Origin: NORP23 sp050302475
GTDB taxonomy: Bacteria > Pseudomonadota > Alphaproteobacteria > Rhodobacterales > Rhodobacteraceae
NCBI GenBank assembly: GCA_050302475.1
Contig: JBNLBF010000014.1
Coordinates: 16,235 to 80,234, forward strand
Direction: 5' to 3'
Length of the DNA: 64,000 bases
In this document: positions 8,591-16,158 of the stretch, piece after piece
Layout of the letters: every line of letters starts with the position of its first letter
How positions within the stretch are numbered: the stretch's first letter is position 1
Program-made: the position numbers and the translations under genes
The notes under the pieces: model-generated
Seen by the model: the letters and a program-made list of their open reading frames with translations, nothing else
Database searches by the model: none
Told to the model about the DNA's origin: nothing

Positions 8591-8655
8591 ATACTTCACG
8601 GTCAGAAGCAAAGGACTACAAAAATCGTAGCAATCCACTACAATATATGAAGTAT
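8591..8655. promoter_or_regulatory. repeat-rich operator region between DUF1127 and HxlR genes
   Basis: ATACTTCA (8591-8598) is repeated as its exact reverse complement at 8648-8655. Between them are two direct ACTACAA repeats at 8615-8621 and 8637-8643, 22 bases apart (about two helical turns). A CTAC-N7-GTAG dyad lies at 8616-8630. This is the expected site for autoregulation by the adjacent HxlR protein and control of the divergent operon. Binding is inferred. Confidence 0.5.
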
Positions 8656-8686
8656 AAGATTCGGATTTGCCGTTAGAGGTGAAAAA

Positions 8687-9376
8687 ATGAACTACAACCA
8701 ATTCTGCCCAATAGCGAAATCCGCCGAAATCCTTGGGGAGCGGTGGAACATTCTAATATTGCGCGAAGTCCTGATGGGTGCGCGGCGGTTCAGCGTCATG
8801 CAGCGCGGGCTTGGCGACATTTCTCCGGCGCTTCTGACAAAGCGGCTCAAACAGCTCGAAGAGCAGAACATGATCATCCGGCGCAAAATTCCGGGACAAC
8901 AGGGGTATGAATATTTCCCGACCGAAGCGTGCGAAGCCCTGCTGCCGGTTCTCTTTGCGTTAGGGGAGTGGGGGATTGTGTGGGCCAAGAATACCATCCT
9001 TGATCAGGATTTCGACGTGGAGTTCCTGATGCTCTATCTGGAGCGCAGTATTGATCGGGACAAAATCAAAGGCCTGGAAACCATCATCAAATTCCGCTTT
9101 TCTGATCTGGAGGAACAGCGCGACTGGTGGTTGGTCGTCAATCCTGAGAAATCCGAAGTCTGTCTGAAAGACCCGGGTAAAGATGTCGACGTCTATTTCA
9201 ATTGTAACGTAAAGACTTTGACTGACGTTTGGATGGGCGATCGAACCTATCGCGATGCGATCAAAGCTGGTGATTTGATGATGGATGGCGATCCGGCGTT
9301 GGTTCGAAACGTTACAGCGTGGCTTCGCCCAAGTGTATTTGTGGATTCACCGCGGGCACCGCAAACTGCTGCTTGA
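8687..9376 (+). CDS. HxlR-family regulator with C-terminal SCP2-like domain
   Basis: A 229-residue protein. Residues 1-105 form an HxlR winged helix (CPIAKSAEILGERWNILILR, then GDISPALLTKRLKQLEE and the wing GYEYFPTE). The rest (about 120-225) resembles a sterol-carrier-protein-2 type ligand-binding domain: LEPIIKFRF-like strand, then DVYFNCNVKTLTDVWMGD and AGDLMMDGDPALVR. HxlR proteins usually sense quinones, aldehydes or other small molecules. The extra domain suggests a lipid-like or hydrophobic ligand (inference). AGAGGTGAAAAA precedes ATG 8687. Divergent from the DUF1127-methyltransferase-OsmC-monooxygenase run, which it probably controls. Confidence 0.82.
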   Translation: MNYNQFCPIAKSAEILGERWNILILREVLMGARRFSVMQRGLGDISPALLTKRLKQLEEQNMIIRRKIPGQQGYEYFPTEACEALLPVLFALGEWGIVWAKNTILDQDFDVEFLMLYLERSIDRDKIKGLETIIKFRFSDLEEQRDWWLVVNPEKSEVCLKDPGKDVDVYFNCNVKTLTDVWMGDRTYRDAIKAGDLMMDGDPALVRNVTAWLRPSVFVDSPRAPQTAA

Positions 9377-9525
9377 ATTCTGAAAATCCCCGACTTTGTG
9401 ATCTGACTTTAGAGAAGTCGAGCCAAATTGGGGAATGATCTGCTCGCAAATATATCCCCACCAACGCAACATTCTATCAAATAGTTTGATTGCTTGGTTG
9501 GTTGGGCAATCCTAACGTTGCGCCC
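9377..9525. other. intergenic stretch after the HxlR gene
   Basis: About 150 bases between the HxlR stop and the end of a possible short minus-strand gene. A weak inverted repeat (CGACTT near 9394 with AAGTCG near 9415) may act in termination. Nothing else was recognised. Confidence 0.3.
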
Positions 9526-9672
9526 TTAAAGAAAGATCATCTCGTTGTTCTCGACGCAGGTGTTCAGGATTGCCGAATATTTCAGCTCTTTAACATCATC
9601 AGATATTTCGGATTCCGCAGCCTTGCATGCGGTAGAATATAAACGGACTGTATCGTTCGTTTCGGCAGACAC
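9526..9672 (-). CDS. possible small protein, 48 residues, unknown
   Basis: From GTG 9672 a frame gives 48 residues with coding-like composition. It has two cysteines (STACKAAE and ILNTCVEN) and an acidic, probably helical middle (SEISDDVKELKYSA), ending in IFL-TAA. The frame is open upstream to about 9717 without an ATG, and no strong ribosome site is seen before the GTG. It starts just after the 3' end of tRNA-Ser and runs in the same direction. It could therefore be the 3' remnant of a longer gene left after recombination at the tRNA, or a true small gene. Not recognised. Confidence 0.35.
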   Translation of the reverse strand: MSAETNDTVRLYSTACKAAESEISDDVKELKYSAILNTCVENNEMIFL

Positions 9673-9738
9673 ATTCGGAACTTTCTTGAGTATTAACCAA
9701 GAAAGACAACTGTTAATGAATTAGCTAAAACAACAATG

Positions 9739-9828
9739 TGGCGGAGAGACAGGGATTCGAACCCTGGGTGGGGTTGCCCCCACAACGGTTTTCGAGACCG
9801 CCCCGTTCGACCACTCCGGCACCTCTCC
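9739..9828 (-). tRNA. tRNA-Ser (anticodon CGA)
   Basis: On the minus strand the gene begins GGAGAGGTGCCGGAGTGG and ends CTCTCCGCCA with encoded CCA. The anticodon loop is CTCGAAA (anticodon CGA). A long variable arm (TGGGGGCAACCCCA type) marks it as a class II serine tRNA. The T arm is GGGTTCGAATCCC. All stems pair. Confidence 0.95.
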
Positions 9829-9894
9829 GCGATACTGATGGTCGTTCAGTGGCGCGGAACCTAGTCTCGCGATCCCGACCGTGCAAGGGGGAAA

Positions 9895-10773
9895 TTACGG
9901 CTTTTCGGCAAAACTTGCGCGCAGGTGATCTGCGACTGCTTTGATCGGCGCATTGGCGTTGTCACGCAACAGCATACTCAGCCCGTAATTCTGCATCGGC
10001 GGCAGTCCGTCAATCGCGACGATCTGATGATCCAGACAGGATACCGGCAAGGGCGCAATCACCATATCGGCCAGAATTCCGGCCTTTTGTCCCGACACAT
10101 GCGCGCTCATGAAATTCACGCGGTAGTTCAATCCGGCACTTTCCAGCGCTTCCAGCCCGGCTTTACGCCAGACGCAGCCTTCTTCCCAAACAGATACGGG
10201 GACGGGATCCTGTTCAGCGGCGATGCCACCTTTCAGGCCGGCCCAGACCAGTGGTTCGGTAAAAATCTCTTCCGCCCCCGGATAGTTGGGGCCATCAGCC
10301 GGCGTAGAGATAATCGCCATGTCCAACTCGCCCTTTCGAACCATGTCGACCAGCTGCCTTGTATTGTCGACATAGACGTCGACACTGACATGGGGATGAG
10401 TTTCTGAAAACCGTTTCAGAACCCGCGGGACAAACTGTTCCACGGCCGTATCAAGGGATCCCATCCGAACGGTGCCAGACACGTCTGGTTCAATGAACCG
10501 CGCGACAATCTGTTGATTGAGCGCCAGAACCCGACGGGCATGCGCCAGCAGGATAATCCCGTCCTGCGTCAGCTCGACCGATCGCGAGTCCCGTTTGAAT
10601 ACCGGTCGCCCTAATATCTCCTCCAGCTTTTTTACCTGCATGGAAATCGCCGAGGGCGTGCGGAATACCGTTGCCGCAGCGGCGGAAAAGTTTCCGGTCT
10701 CGTGAATTGCGACCAGCGTTTTCAGCAGGTCCAGATCCAGCATAGGCGTTTGGGGTTGGAAGGGAGCGTTCAT
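9895..10773 (-). CDS. LysR-family transcriptional regulator
   Basis: A 292-residue regulator. The N-terminal winged helix (LDLLKTLVAIHETGNFSAAA, then TPSAISMQVKKLEEILG and VFKRDSRSVELTQDG) covers residues 13-72. The effector domain follows (VRMGSLDTAVEQFVPRVL and MAIISTPADGP). Unusually, the protein starts with a proline-rich MNAPFQPQTP. It is divergent from a DUF1127 gene with a 100-base shared promoter region, so the two are probably linked in control. Target genes elsewhere cannot be judged. Confidence 0.85.
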   Translation of the reverse strand: MNAPFQPQTPMLDLDLLKTLVAIHETGNFSAAAATVFRTPSAISMQVKKLEEILGRPVFKRDSRSVELTQDGIILLAHARRVLALNQQIVARFIEPDVSGTVRMGSLDTAVEQFVPRVLKRFSETHPHVSVDVYVDNTRQLVDMVRKGELDMAIISTPADGPNYPGAEEIFTEPLVWAGLKGGIAAEQDPVPVSVWEEGCVWRKAGLEALESAGLNYRVNFMSAHVSGQKAGILADMVIAPLPVSCLDHQIVAIDGLPPMQNYGLSMLLRDNANAPIKAVADHLRASFAEKP

Positions 10774-10873
10774 ATCCTGCTTTCAATTTAACTGATAGGT
10801 CTTATTCGAACTATTCGTTTGATTGAACCATGTCTGAGTGCGATTGTCTACCCCATCAACCAAGGAGACAGAC

Positions 10874-11170
10874 ATGACCAACATTTCAATGACACACGGG
10901 GCATTTGACAATCGTCTCGTCATCTTCACCGCGATCCGCGAATATCTGGCGAGCCGATACGACAAGTGGCTGGCACGTCGCCGCACATTGCGGGCACAGA
11001 AAGAGGCACGTGATGCATTCCAGCATGTCCTCGCGCTTGATGATCATATGCTGGATGATATCGGCGTAACCCGTGCGAATGTGGAATGGGCAGCGAACCA
11101 GCCACTTACAACAAGCGCATCGCTGGAACTGCAACGGTTGCGGGCGACCAATCGTTCCCATACGGCTTGA
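10874..11170 (+). CDS. DUF1127 small protein (second copy)
   Basis: A 98-residue basic protein with the DUF1127 core (ALDDHMLDDIGVTRANVEW, about residues 54-72) preceded by a basic RRRTLRAQKEAR segment. The ATG at 10874 follows AAGGAGACAGAC, an excellent ribosome site. A TTG/ATG farther upstream is rejected. The family includes RNA-binding regulators in Rhodobacter. It faces the LysR gene and is followed by a strong terminator, so it is a single-gene transcript. Confidence 0.85.
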   Translation: MTNISMTHGAFDNRLVIFTAIREYLASRYDKWLARRRTLRAQKEARDAFQHVLALDDHMLDDIGVTRANVEWAANQPLTTSASLELQRLRATNRSHTA

Positions 11171-11174
11171 GGAC

Positions 11175-11199
11175 AGGGCGGGGCAAAACCCGCCCTTTT
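11175..11199 (+). terminator. Rho-independent terminator after the DUF1127 gene
   Basis: GGGCGGG (11176-11182) pairs with CCCGCCC (11189-11195) around a short A-rich loop and is followed by TTTTCTTATT. It lies 4 bases after the stop codon. Confidence 0.85.
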
Positions 11200-11203
11200 C
11201 TTA

Positions 11204-11232
11204 TTGACAATACACCCATTCTCCCCGATATA
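11204..11232 (+). promoter_or_regulatory. sigma70-type promoter for rplU-rpmA
   Basis: A consensus -35 TTGACA (11204-11209) is spaced 17 bases from a -10 box GATATA (11227-11232). It lies just after the previous terminator and about 140 bases before the rplU start. The resulting leader of about 130 bases contains several small GC-rich hairpins (for example GCGGTT-CAA-TCCGC) that could serve autoregulation. Confidence 0.75.
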
Positions 11233-11369
11233 GCGCGCTCGGTCGCTGGATATTCCCGCGGCCCCTTTTCATTTACGCCCAACGGGGCGCGCTGTTCGAG
11301 GTGCGGTTCAATCCGCAAAAACACCGGCAACGGGACCACAGGACGCGGAAACACAGAAGGAAGACGCGT

Positions 11370-12113
11370 ATGTTCGCGGTGATTAAAACTGGTGGCAAAC
11401 AGTATAAAGTAGCCAAGGATCAGATTTTTACCGTTGAAAAACTGGCCGCCGACGCAGGCGAAACAGTTCAGTTCAACGAAGTTCTTATGCTGGGCGGTGA
11501 CAAGGTTACTGTTGGCGCTCCGCTCGTGAAAGACGCTGGTGTGCAGGCCGAAGTTCTGGACCAGACCAAAGGTGCCAAAACGATTCACTATGTGAAACGC
11601 CGCCGTAAGCACTCTTCGCAGCGCAAAAAAGGTCATCGCCAGCAGCTGACCCTGATTAAGATCACGGATATTCTTGCCAAAGGCGCAGAGAAATCCGGTG
11701 TGAAAGCCGCCGTTGGTGGCGCTGGGGCTTCGGTCGCTGCTGTTGCAGCTGCAACGAAGCCAGCTGCGAAACCGAAAGCTGCCAAAGCTGATGCGAAACC
11801 CGCAGCGGAAACCAAAGCCAAGGCAAAGCCGGCGGCTAAAGTTGCGGCAACCGAAGAGAAATCGGAATTCACCGCACCGGCGAACCTGTTGAAAGCCGCA
11901 AAAGGTGACGCAGATGATCTGAAGAAGATCTCGGGCGTTGGGCCGGCACTGGAAAAGAAATTGAACGATCTGGGCGTTTACCACTTCTCGCAGATTGCGG
12001 AATGGAAAGCAGACGATATCGCTTATGTTGACGACAAACTGTCCTTCAAAGGCCGTATCGAGCGTGACGACTGGATCAAGCAGGCGACTGATTTCGCCGC
12101 TGAAAGCAAGTAA
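11370..12113 (+). CDS. rplU: 50S ribosomal protein L21 with long C-terminal extension
   Basis: The first ~103 residues are L21 (MFAVIKTGGKQYKVAKDQIF, then KRRRKHSSQRKKGHRQQLT), which binds 23S rRNA. It is followed by an Ala/Lys-rich linker of about 80 residues. A helix-hairpin-helix type domain follows (DADDLKKISGVGPALEKKL, then VYHFSQIAEWKADDIAYVD), giving 247 residues, over twice the usual L21 length. Similar tails occur in alphaproteobacterial L21 and NuoE proteins. Start at ATG 11370 with GAAGGAAGACGCGT upstream; the longer frame is rejected because L21 begins at MFAV. Paired with rpmA. Confidence 0.95.
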   Translation: MFAVIKTGGKQYKVAKDQIFTVEKLAADAGETVQFNEVLMLGGDKVTVGAPLVKDAGVQAEVLDQTKGAKTIHYVKRRRKHSSQRKKGHRQQLTLIKITDILAKGAEKSGVKAAVGGAGASVAAVAAATKPAAKPKAAKADAKPAAETKAKAKPAAKVAATEEKSEFTAPANLLKAAKGDADDLKKISGVGPALEKKLNDLGVYHFSQIAEWKADDIAYVDDKLSFKGRIERDDWIKQATDFAAESK

Positions 12114-12125
12114 GGAGATAACGAC

Positions 12126-12395
12126 ATGGCACACAAAAAAGCAGGCGGTTCTACCCGTAACGGTCGCGACTCCGCTGGTAAGCGCCTCGGCATCAAGAAA
12201 TTTGGTGGCGAAGCCGTAATCCCGGGCAACATCATCTGCCGTCAGCGCGGTACCAAATGGTATCCGGGTTCCGGCGTTGGCATGGGCAAAGACCACACAA
12301 TTTTTGCAACCGAAGAAGGCCAGGTGAATTTCCGCAAGGGCTTCAAAGGTCGCACCTTTATTTCTGTTCTCCCAGTGGCGGAGGCCGCAGAGTAA
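12126..12395 (+). CDS. rpmA: 50S ribosomal protein L27
   Basis: An 89-residue L27. It begins MAHKKAGGSTRNGRDSAGK, the conserved N-terminus that reaches the peptidyl-transferase centre, followed by GGEAVIPGNIICRQRGTK and GMGKDHTIFA. A strong AAGGAGATAACGAC site sits before the ATG, 12 bases after rplU. No N-terminal prepeptide is present (that feature is limited to some Firmicutes). Confidence 0.97.
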   Translation: MAHKKAGGSTRNGRDSAGKRLGIKKFGGEAVIPGNIICRQRGTKWYPGSGVGMGKDHTIFATEEGQVNFRKGFKGRTFISVLPVAEAAE

Positions 12396-12421
12396 CCGAA
12401 CCCTAAGGTTTCAAGTTTATC

Positions 12422-12450
12422 GGGCTCGGTTGAAAAACCGGGCCCTTTTT
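12422..12450 (+). terminator. terminator after rpmA
   Basis: GGGCTCGGTT pairs with AACCGGGCCC (one G-T/C-type imperfection) around a short A-rich loop, followed by TTTTT. It separates rplU-rpmA from the GNAT-obg-pro genes. Confidence 0.85.
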
Positions 12451-12469
12451 CATTTTGGGAGGAAAGGCG

Positions 12470-13009
12470 ATGAAATTCGAACCGATCACACCGCCTGTTT
12501 TGAAAACACGCCGCCTGACGCTGCGCCCTTTGCGCGACAGTGACGCGGGTCTGATTTCGCTTTACGCCGGGGATATCCGCATCGCGCAGCATCTGGCGAT
12601 TGTGCCTTACCCCTATCCGCCCGGCGCGGCCGAGGCGTTTATCGAACGGACTTTGCGTGGCGATAGTGAGGACGTGACCTGGGCGATTGAGCTGGATAAC
12701 GAGCTGATTGGCGTGATCTCCATCACGCCTACGGATGGCGCACGCGGTAATGTCGGCTATTGGCTGGCCCCGCAGCTTTGGGGTGCAGGATATACGCCCG
12801 AGGCATTGGAAGCCGTCGTCGGCTTCGCCCGTTCTATGGGGCTCGTTGGTCTGGATGCCCATGTTCATCAGGACAATCCCGGCTCGGCCCGGGTCCTGAT
12901 CAAGGAAGGCTTTGACTATTGCGGCGATATCGACACCCATTCGGTCGCCCGTAACGGCAATGTCCGGTCGTGGAAATACCGACTGGAATTCGAGCATGAA
13001 TCGGCGTGA
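12470..13009 (+). CDS. GNAT N-acetyltransferase, RimJ-like
   Basis: A 179-residue acetyltransferase of the RimJ/RimL type. It opens LKTRRLTLRPLRDSDAG, has the acetyl-CoA strand/loop region GYWLAPQLWGAGYTPEAL, and ends with HQDNPGSARVLIKEGF. Probable substrate is a protein N-terminus or a small amine; not determinable here. Start ATG 12470 follows GGGAGGAAAGGCG. It overlaps the next GNAT gene by 14 bases, and with it forms a run of three GNAT domains before obgE. Confidence 0.85.
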   Translation: MKFEPITPPVLKTRRLTLRPLRDSDAGLISLYAGDIRIAQHLAIVPYPYPPGAAEAFIERTLRGDSEDVTWAIELDNELIGVISITPTDGARGNVGYWLAPQLWGAGYTPEALEAVVGFARSMGLVGLDAHVHQDNPGSARVLIKEGFDYCGDIDTHSVARNGNVRSWKYRLEFEHESA

Positions 13010-14021
13010 GGGTATCATCCTCCGTCGTTTTCGTGACGATGATTTTGATGCCTTCCACGCGATGGTGTCCGACTTCGATGTTGTGAAAAACACCGCCAGC
13101 TGGCCGCACCCAGCCGATCCCGAATTCACCCGGATGCGAATGAACACGCCCGAGGCAAGGGCAGGCCTCGTGAATGTTGTTGAGGTTGACGGCAAATTCG
13201 CCGGCACTATCGGGCTTGTTCGCGGCGAACTGGGTTACACATTTGCCCGTGAATTTTGGGGCAGGGGGCTCGCAACAGCGGTTGTTGCCATGAAGCTGGC
13301 GGATGAGTTTCGGACCAGCGATCTGGATCGTATAGAAGCCGGGGCGTTTGCCGACAATCCGGCATCCCGGCGGGTGTTGGAAAAGAATGGCTTCACGCGT
13401 ATTTGGGTTGAACAGCATGACAGCAAGTCGCGCGGCGCAAGTTGCGCTTGCAACATGTTCCGCCTGACCCGGCAGGACTGGATCAACGCGCAGCCCATGC
13501 GGATCGAAACCGATCGGCTCGTGCTGGAACCTTTTGCGCCGTCGGACGCAACGGCATTCTCAAACCTGATGAATTGCCCTACGGTCACGGACAACATGGC
13601 GACTATTCCGGCGCCCTTCACGCCAGCCGCAGCAACCGAATGGATTTCCGCACAGGCATTTGCAGGCGTTCCAGGCTTTTCGCTGAAAATCACGTTGCGA
13701 GGCGGCACGCCGATCGGTTTTGTTCGCCTGAACCGTGATCCCATCTATATTGCTTATGCGTTGGGCGAACCCTATCGCGGGCAGGGCTATGCGACTGAAG
13801 CCGCGCAGGCTTTTGTCACCGAATGCTGCCAGCGTTTCGCGCTGACCGACATCACAGCGGGCGCATTTGTGGACAATCCCGCCTCGCAAACTGTGCTGGC
13901 GAAACTGGGGTTTGAGAAGGTGGGAGAGCATCTCCACAAAACCTCGACCCGGCTTGAGCCCGGCACGCTTTACCTGTATCGCTTCACCCGTAACTTACGG
14001 AAACATTATGAAATTTCTTGA
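12996..14021 (+). CDS. tandem double-GNAT acetyltransferase
   Basis: 341 residues made of two complete GNAT domains in one frame. Domain 1 is about residues 1-165 (IILRRFRDDDFDAFHAMV, FAREFWGRGLATAVVAM and ADNPASRRVLEKNGF). Domain 2 is about 168-335 (MRIETDRLVLEPFAPSDATA, LGEPYRGQGYATEAAQAF and VDNPASQTVLAKLGFEK). Both keep the Q/RGxGxA/G-type CoA loop, so both may bind acetyl-CoA. The domains join at a Met (AQPMRIETDR), suggesting fusion of two formerly separate genes. Start ATG 12996 lies inside the previous gene. The 3' end overlaps obgE by 14 bases. Confidence 0.8.
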   Translation: MNRREGIILRRFRDDDFDAFHAMVSDFDVVKNTASWPHPADPEFTRMRMNTPEARAGLVNVVEVDGKFAGTIGLVRGELGYTFAREFWGRGLATAVVAMKLADEFRTSDLDRIEAGAFADNPASRRVLEKNGFTRIWVEQHDSKSRGASCACNMFRLTRQDWINAQPMRIETDRLVLEPFAPSDATAFSNLMNCPTVTDNMATIPAPFTPAAATEWISAQAFAGVPGFSLKITLRGGTPIGFVRLNRDPIYIAYALGEPYRGQGYATEAAQAFVTECCQRFALTDITAGAFVDNPASQTVLAKLGFEKVGEHLHKTSTRLEPGTLYLYRFTRNLRKHYEIS

Positions 14022-15039
14022 TCTCGCCAAAGTTTATATCCGCTCCGGCGACGGGGGTAACGGGGCGGCCAGCTTCCGGCGGGAGAAGTATGTCGAATTC
14101 GGCGGCCCTGACGGCGGGGATGGCGGGCGTGGCGGCGACGTCTGGGCAGAGGCTGTGCAAGGCCTCAACACCCTGATCGATTTCCGCTACCAGCAGCATT
14201 ATTTCGCCAAGAACGGACGCGGTGGGGCGGGGCGACAGATGACCGGCGCCTCGGGCGATGACATCATCCTGCGCGTGCCTGTTGGCACGGAAATCCTTGA
14301 CGAGGATCAGGAAACGGTGATCGCCGACCTAACCGAAATCGGCCAACGTGTGCGCTTGGCCGAGGGCGGCAATGGTGGTTGGGGCAACCTACGGTTCAAA
14401 ACATCAACCAATCAGGCACCTCGGACCGCAAACCCCGGACAACCCGGTGTGGAGCGCACGCTTTGGCTGCGACTGAAACTGATTGCCGATGTTGGCCTGC
14501 TGGGCCTGCCCAATGCGGGCAAATCGACCTTTCTGGCAGCGACATCGAACGCGCGCCCTAAGATTGCCGACTATCCTTTCACCACGCTGCACCCCAACCT
14601 GGGCGTCGTGGCGGTTGACGGCCGTGAATTTGTCGTCGCCGACATCCCCGGCCTGATTGAAGGCGCGCACGAGGGTAAAGGGATTGGCGACCGGTTCCTC
14701 GGCCACGTGGAGCGATGTGCGGTGCTGCTGCATCTGGTCGATGCGACAGCCGAAGATATCGTTAGCGATTATGAAACGATCATCAATGAGATTGAAAATT
14801 ACCACGACCTCGCCGTGAAACCCCGTGTGACGGTGCTGAACAAGGCCGACGCGTTGGATGAAGAACTGCGTGCCGCCTTCAAGGCGGAGCTGGAAGCGGC
14901 AAGCGGTGGCGAGGTCATGCTGATGTCCGGGGTATCGGGCGAGGGGGTCGAAGATGTACTTCGCGCTCTGTGGCGCATCATTGCCAACACCCGTGCCGAG
15001 GAAGCCGAACAGCCCGAGGATGAGTCATGGAAGCCCTGA
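14008..15039 (+). CDS. obgE: Obg-family GTPase
   Basis: 343 residues. The glycine-rich Obg fold is at about 1-158 (MKFLDLAKVYIRSGDGGNGA). The G domain has G1 GLPNAGKST, switch I DYPFTTLHPNLG, G3 DIPGLIEGA and G4 NKAD. Obg binds the 50S subunit and links GTP level to ribosome assembly and cell cycle. The C-terminal OCT domain is absent, as in many alphaproteobacteria. The start overlaps the previous gene; the stop overlaps proB by 13 bases. The location after rplU-rpmA is the usual one. Confidence 0.95.
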   Translation: MKFLDLAKVYIRSGDGGNGAASFRREKYVEFGGPDGGDGGRGGDVWAEAVQGLNTLIDFRYQQHYFAKNGRGGAGRQMTGASGDDIILRVPVGTEILDEDQETVIADLTEIGQRVRLAEGGNGGWGNLRFKTSTNQAPRTANPGQPGVERTLWLRLKLIADVGLLGLPNAGKSTFLAATSNARPKIADYPFTTLHPNLGVVAVDGREFVVADIPGLIEGAHEGKGIGDRFLGHVERCAVLLHLVDATAEDIVSDYETIINEIENYHDLAVKPRVTVLNKADALDEELRAAFKAELEAASGGEVMLMSGVSGEGVEDVLRALWRIIANTRAEEAEQPEDESWKP

Positions 15040-16151
15040 CCTCTGCCCGGATAATCGGTGACGCAAAGCGGATCGTCATCAAGATCGGCTCCGCCCTGCT
15101 GGTGGACGCCGACAGCGGCAAGCTGCGCCATGACTGGCTGGTGGCGCTGGCTGCAGATGTGGCGGACCTGAAAGCCGCGGGAAAGGATGTGGTCATCGTG
15201 TCCTCCGGCTCAATCGCGCTGGGCAGGGCGGTGCTGAAACTGCCCATTGGGGCGCTGTCGCTGGAACAGGCGCAAGCTGCGGCTGCCGTTGGCCAGATTC
15301 GACTGGCACGCGCCTATCAAGAAGTCTTGTCACCTCACGACATTGAAACCGCGCAAATTCTGGTGACGCTGGAGGATAGCGAGAACCGCCGCCGATATCT
15401 CAATTCCCGCGCAACCATCGGAACGCTGCTGGAATACGGAACGGTTCCTATCGTAAACGAAAACGATACGGTCGCGACCGATGAAATCCGCTTTGGCGAT
15501 AATGACCGCCTAGGCGCCCAAGTGGCGTCAATGGCCGGGGCGGATGTTCTGGTGTTATTGTCGGATGTTGACGGACTATACACCGACAATCCTCGGATGA
15601 ACAACGACGCAAAACATCTTGATATTGTTGAAGAAGTGACGACAGAGATCGAGGCGATGGCGGGCGATGCCGGATCGACATTCTCGCGCGGCGGGATGCG
15701 GACAAAGATCATGGCAGCCAAGGCGGCGATGCATGCCGGATGCGCGATGACCATTACCAAGGGTGATATTCTGCGCCCGATTACGGCGCTAAAAGATGGT
15801 GCAAAATGCACATGGTTCACCCCCTCCGGCACACCCGGTGCGGCGCGCAAACGCTGGATTTCCGGAATGAAACCCAAGGGCAAAATCATTGTCGATCAGG
15901 GGGCGGCAACGGCGCTGAAAAACGGCAGCTCGCTGCTACCCGCAGGCGTAAAATCTGTCGAAGGAACGTTTGATCGGGGCGAGGCGGTGGACATCGTTAC
16001 CACCGACGGCACCAGCGTCACCCGCGCGATTGCGGGCTACAGCGCGAGCGAGGCCAGCTTGATCGCCGGTTGCCAATCGCGAGATATTGAAACAAAACTG
16101 GGCCATCCGGGCCGCGCGGTGATGGTCCACCGCGACGACATGGCGATGTGA
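15027..16151 (+). CDS. proB: glutamate 5-kinase
   Basis: 374 residues. The amino-acid kinase domain (VIKIGSALLVD, IVSSGSIALGR, VPIVNENDTVATDEIRFGDN and LLSDVDGLYT) spans about 1-265. A C-terminal PUA domain follows from about residue 285 (KGKIIVDQGAATALKNGSSL). It makes glutamyl-5-phosphate, the first step of proline synthesis, and is usually feedback-inhibited by proline. Starts inside obgE; proA follows after 7 bases. Confidence 0.96.
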   Translation: MEALTSARIIGDAKRIVIKIGSALLVDADSGKLRHDWLVALAADVADLKAAGKDVVIVSSGSIALGRAVLKLPIGALSLEQAQAAAAVGQIRLARAYQEVLSPHDIETAQILVTLEDSENRRRYLNSRATIGTLLEYGTVPIVNENDTVATDEIRFGDNDRLGAQVASMAGADVLVLLSDVDGLYTDNPRMNNDAKHLDIVEEVTTEIEAMAGDAGSTFSRGGMRTKIMAAKAAMHAGCAMTITKGDILRPITALKDGAKCTWFTPSGTPGAARKRWISGMKPKGKIIVDQGAATALKNGSSLLPAGVKSVEGTFDRGEAVDIVTTDGTSVTRAIAGYSASEASLIAGCQSRDIETKLGHPGRAVMVHRDDMAM

Positions 16152-16158
16152 GGACAAG

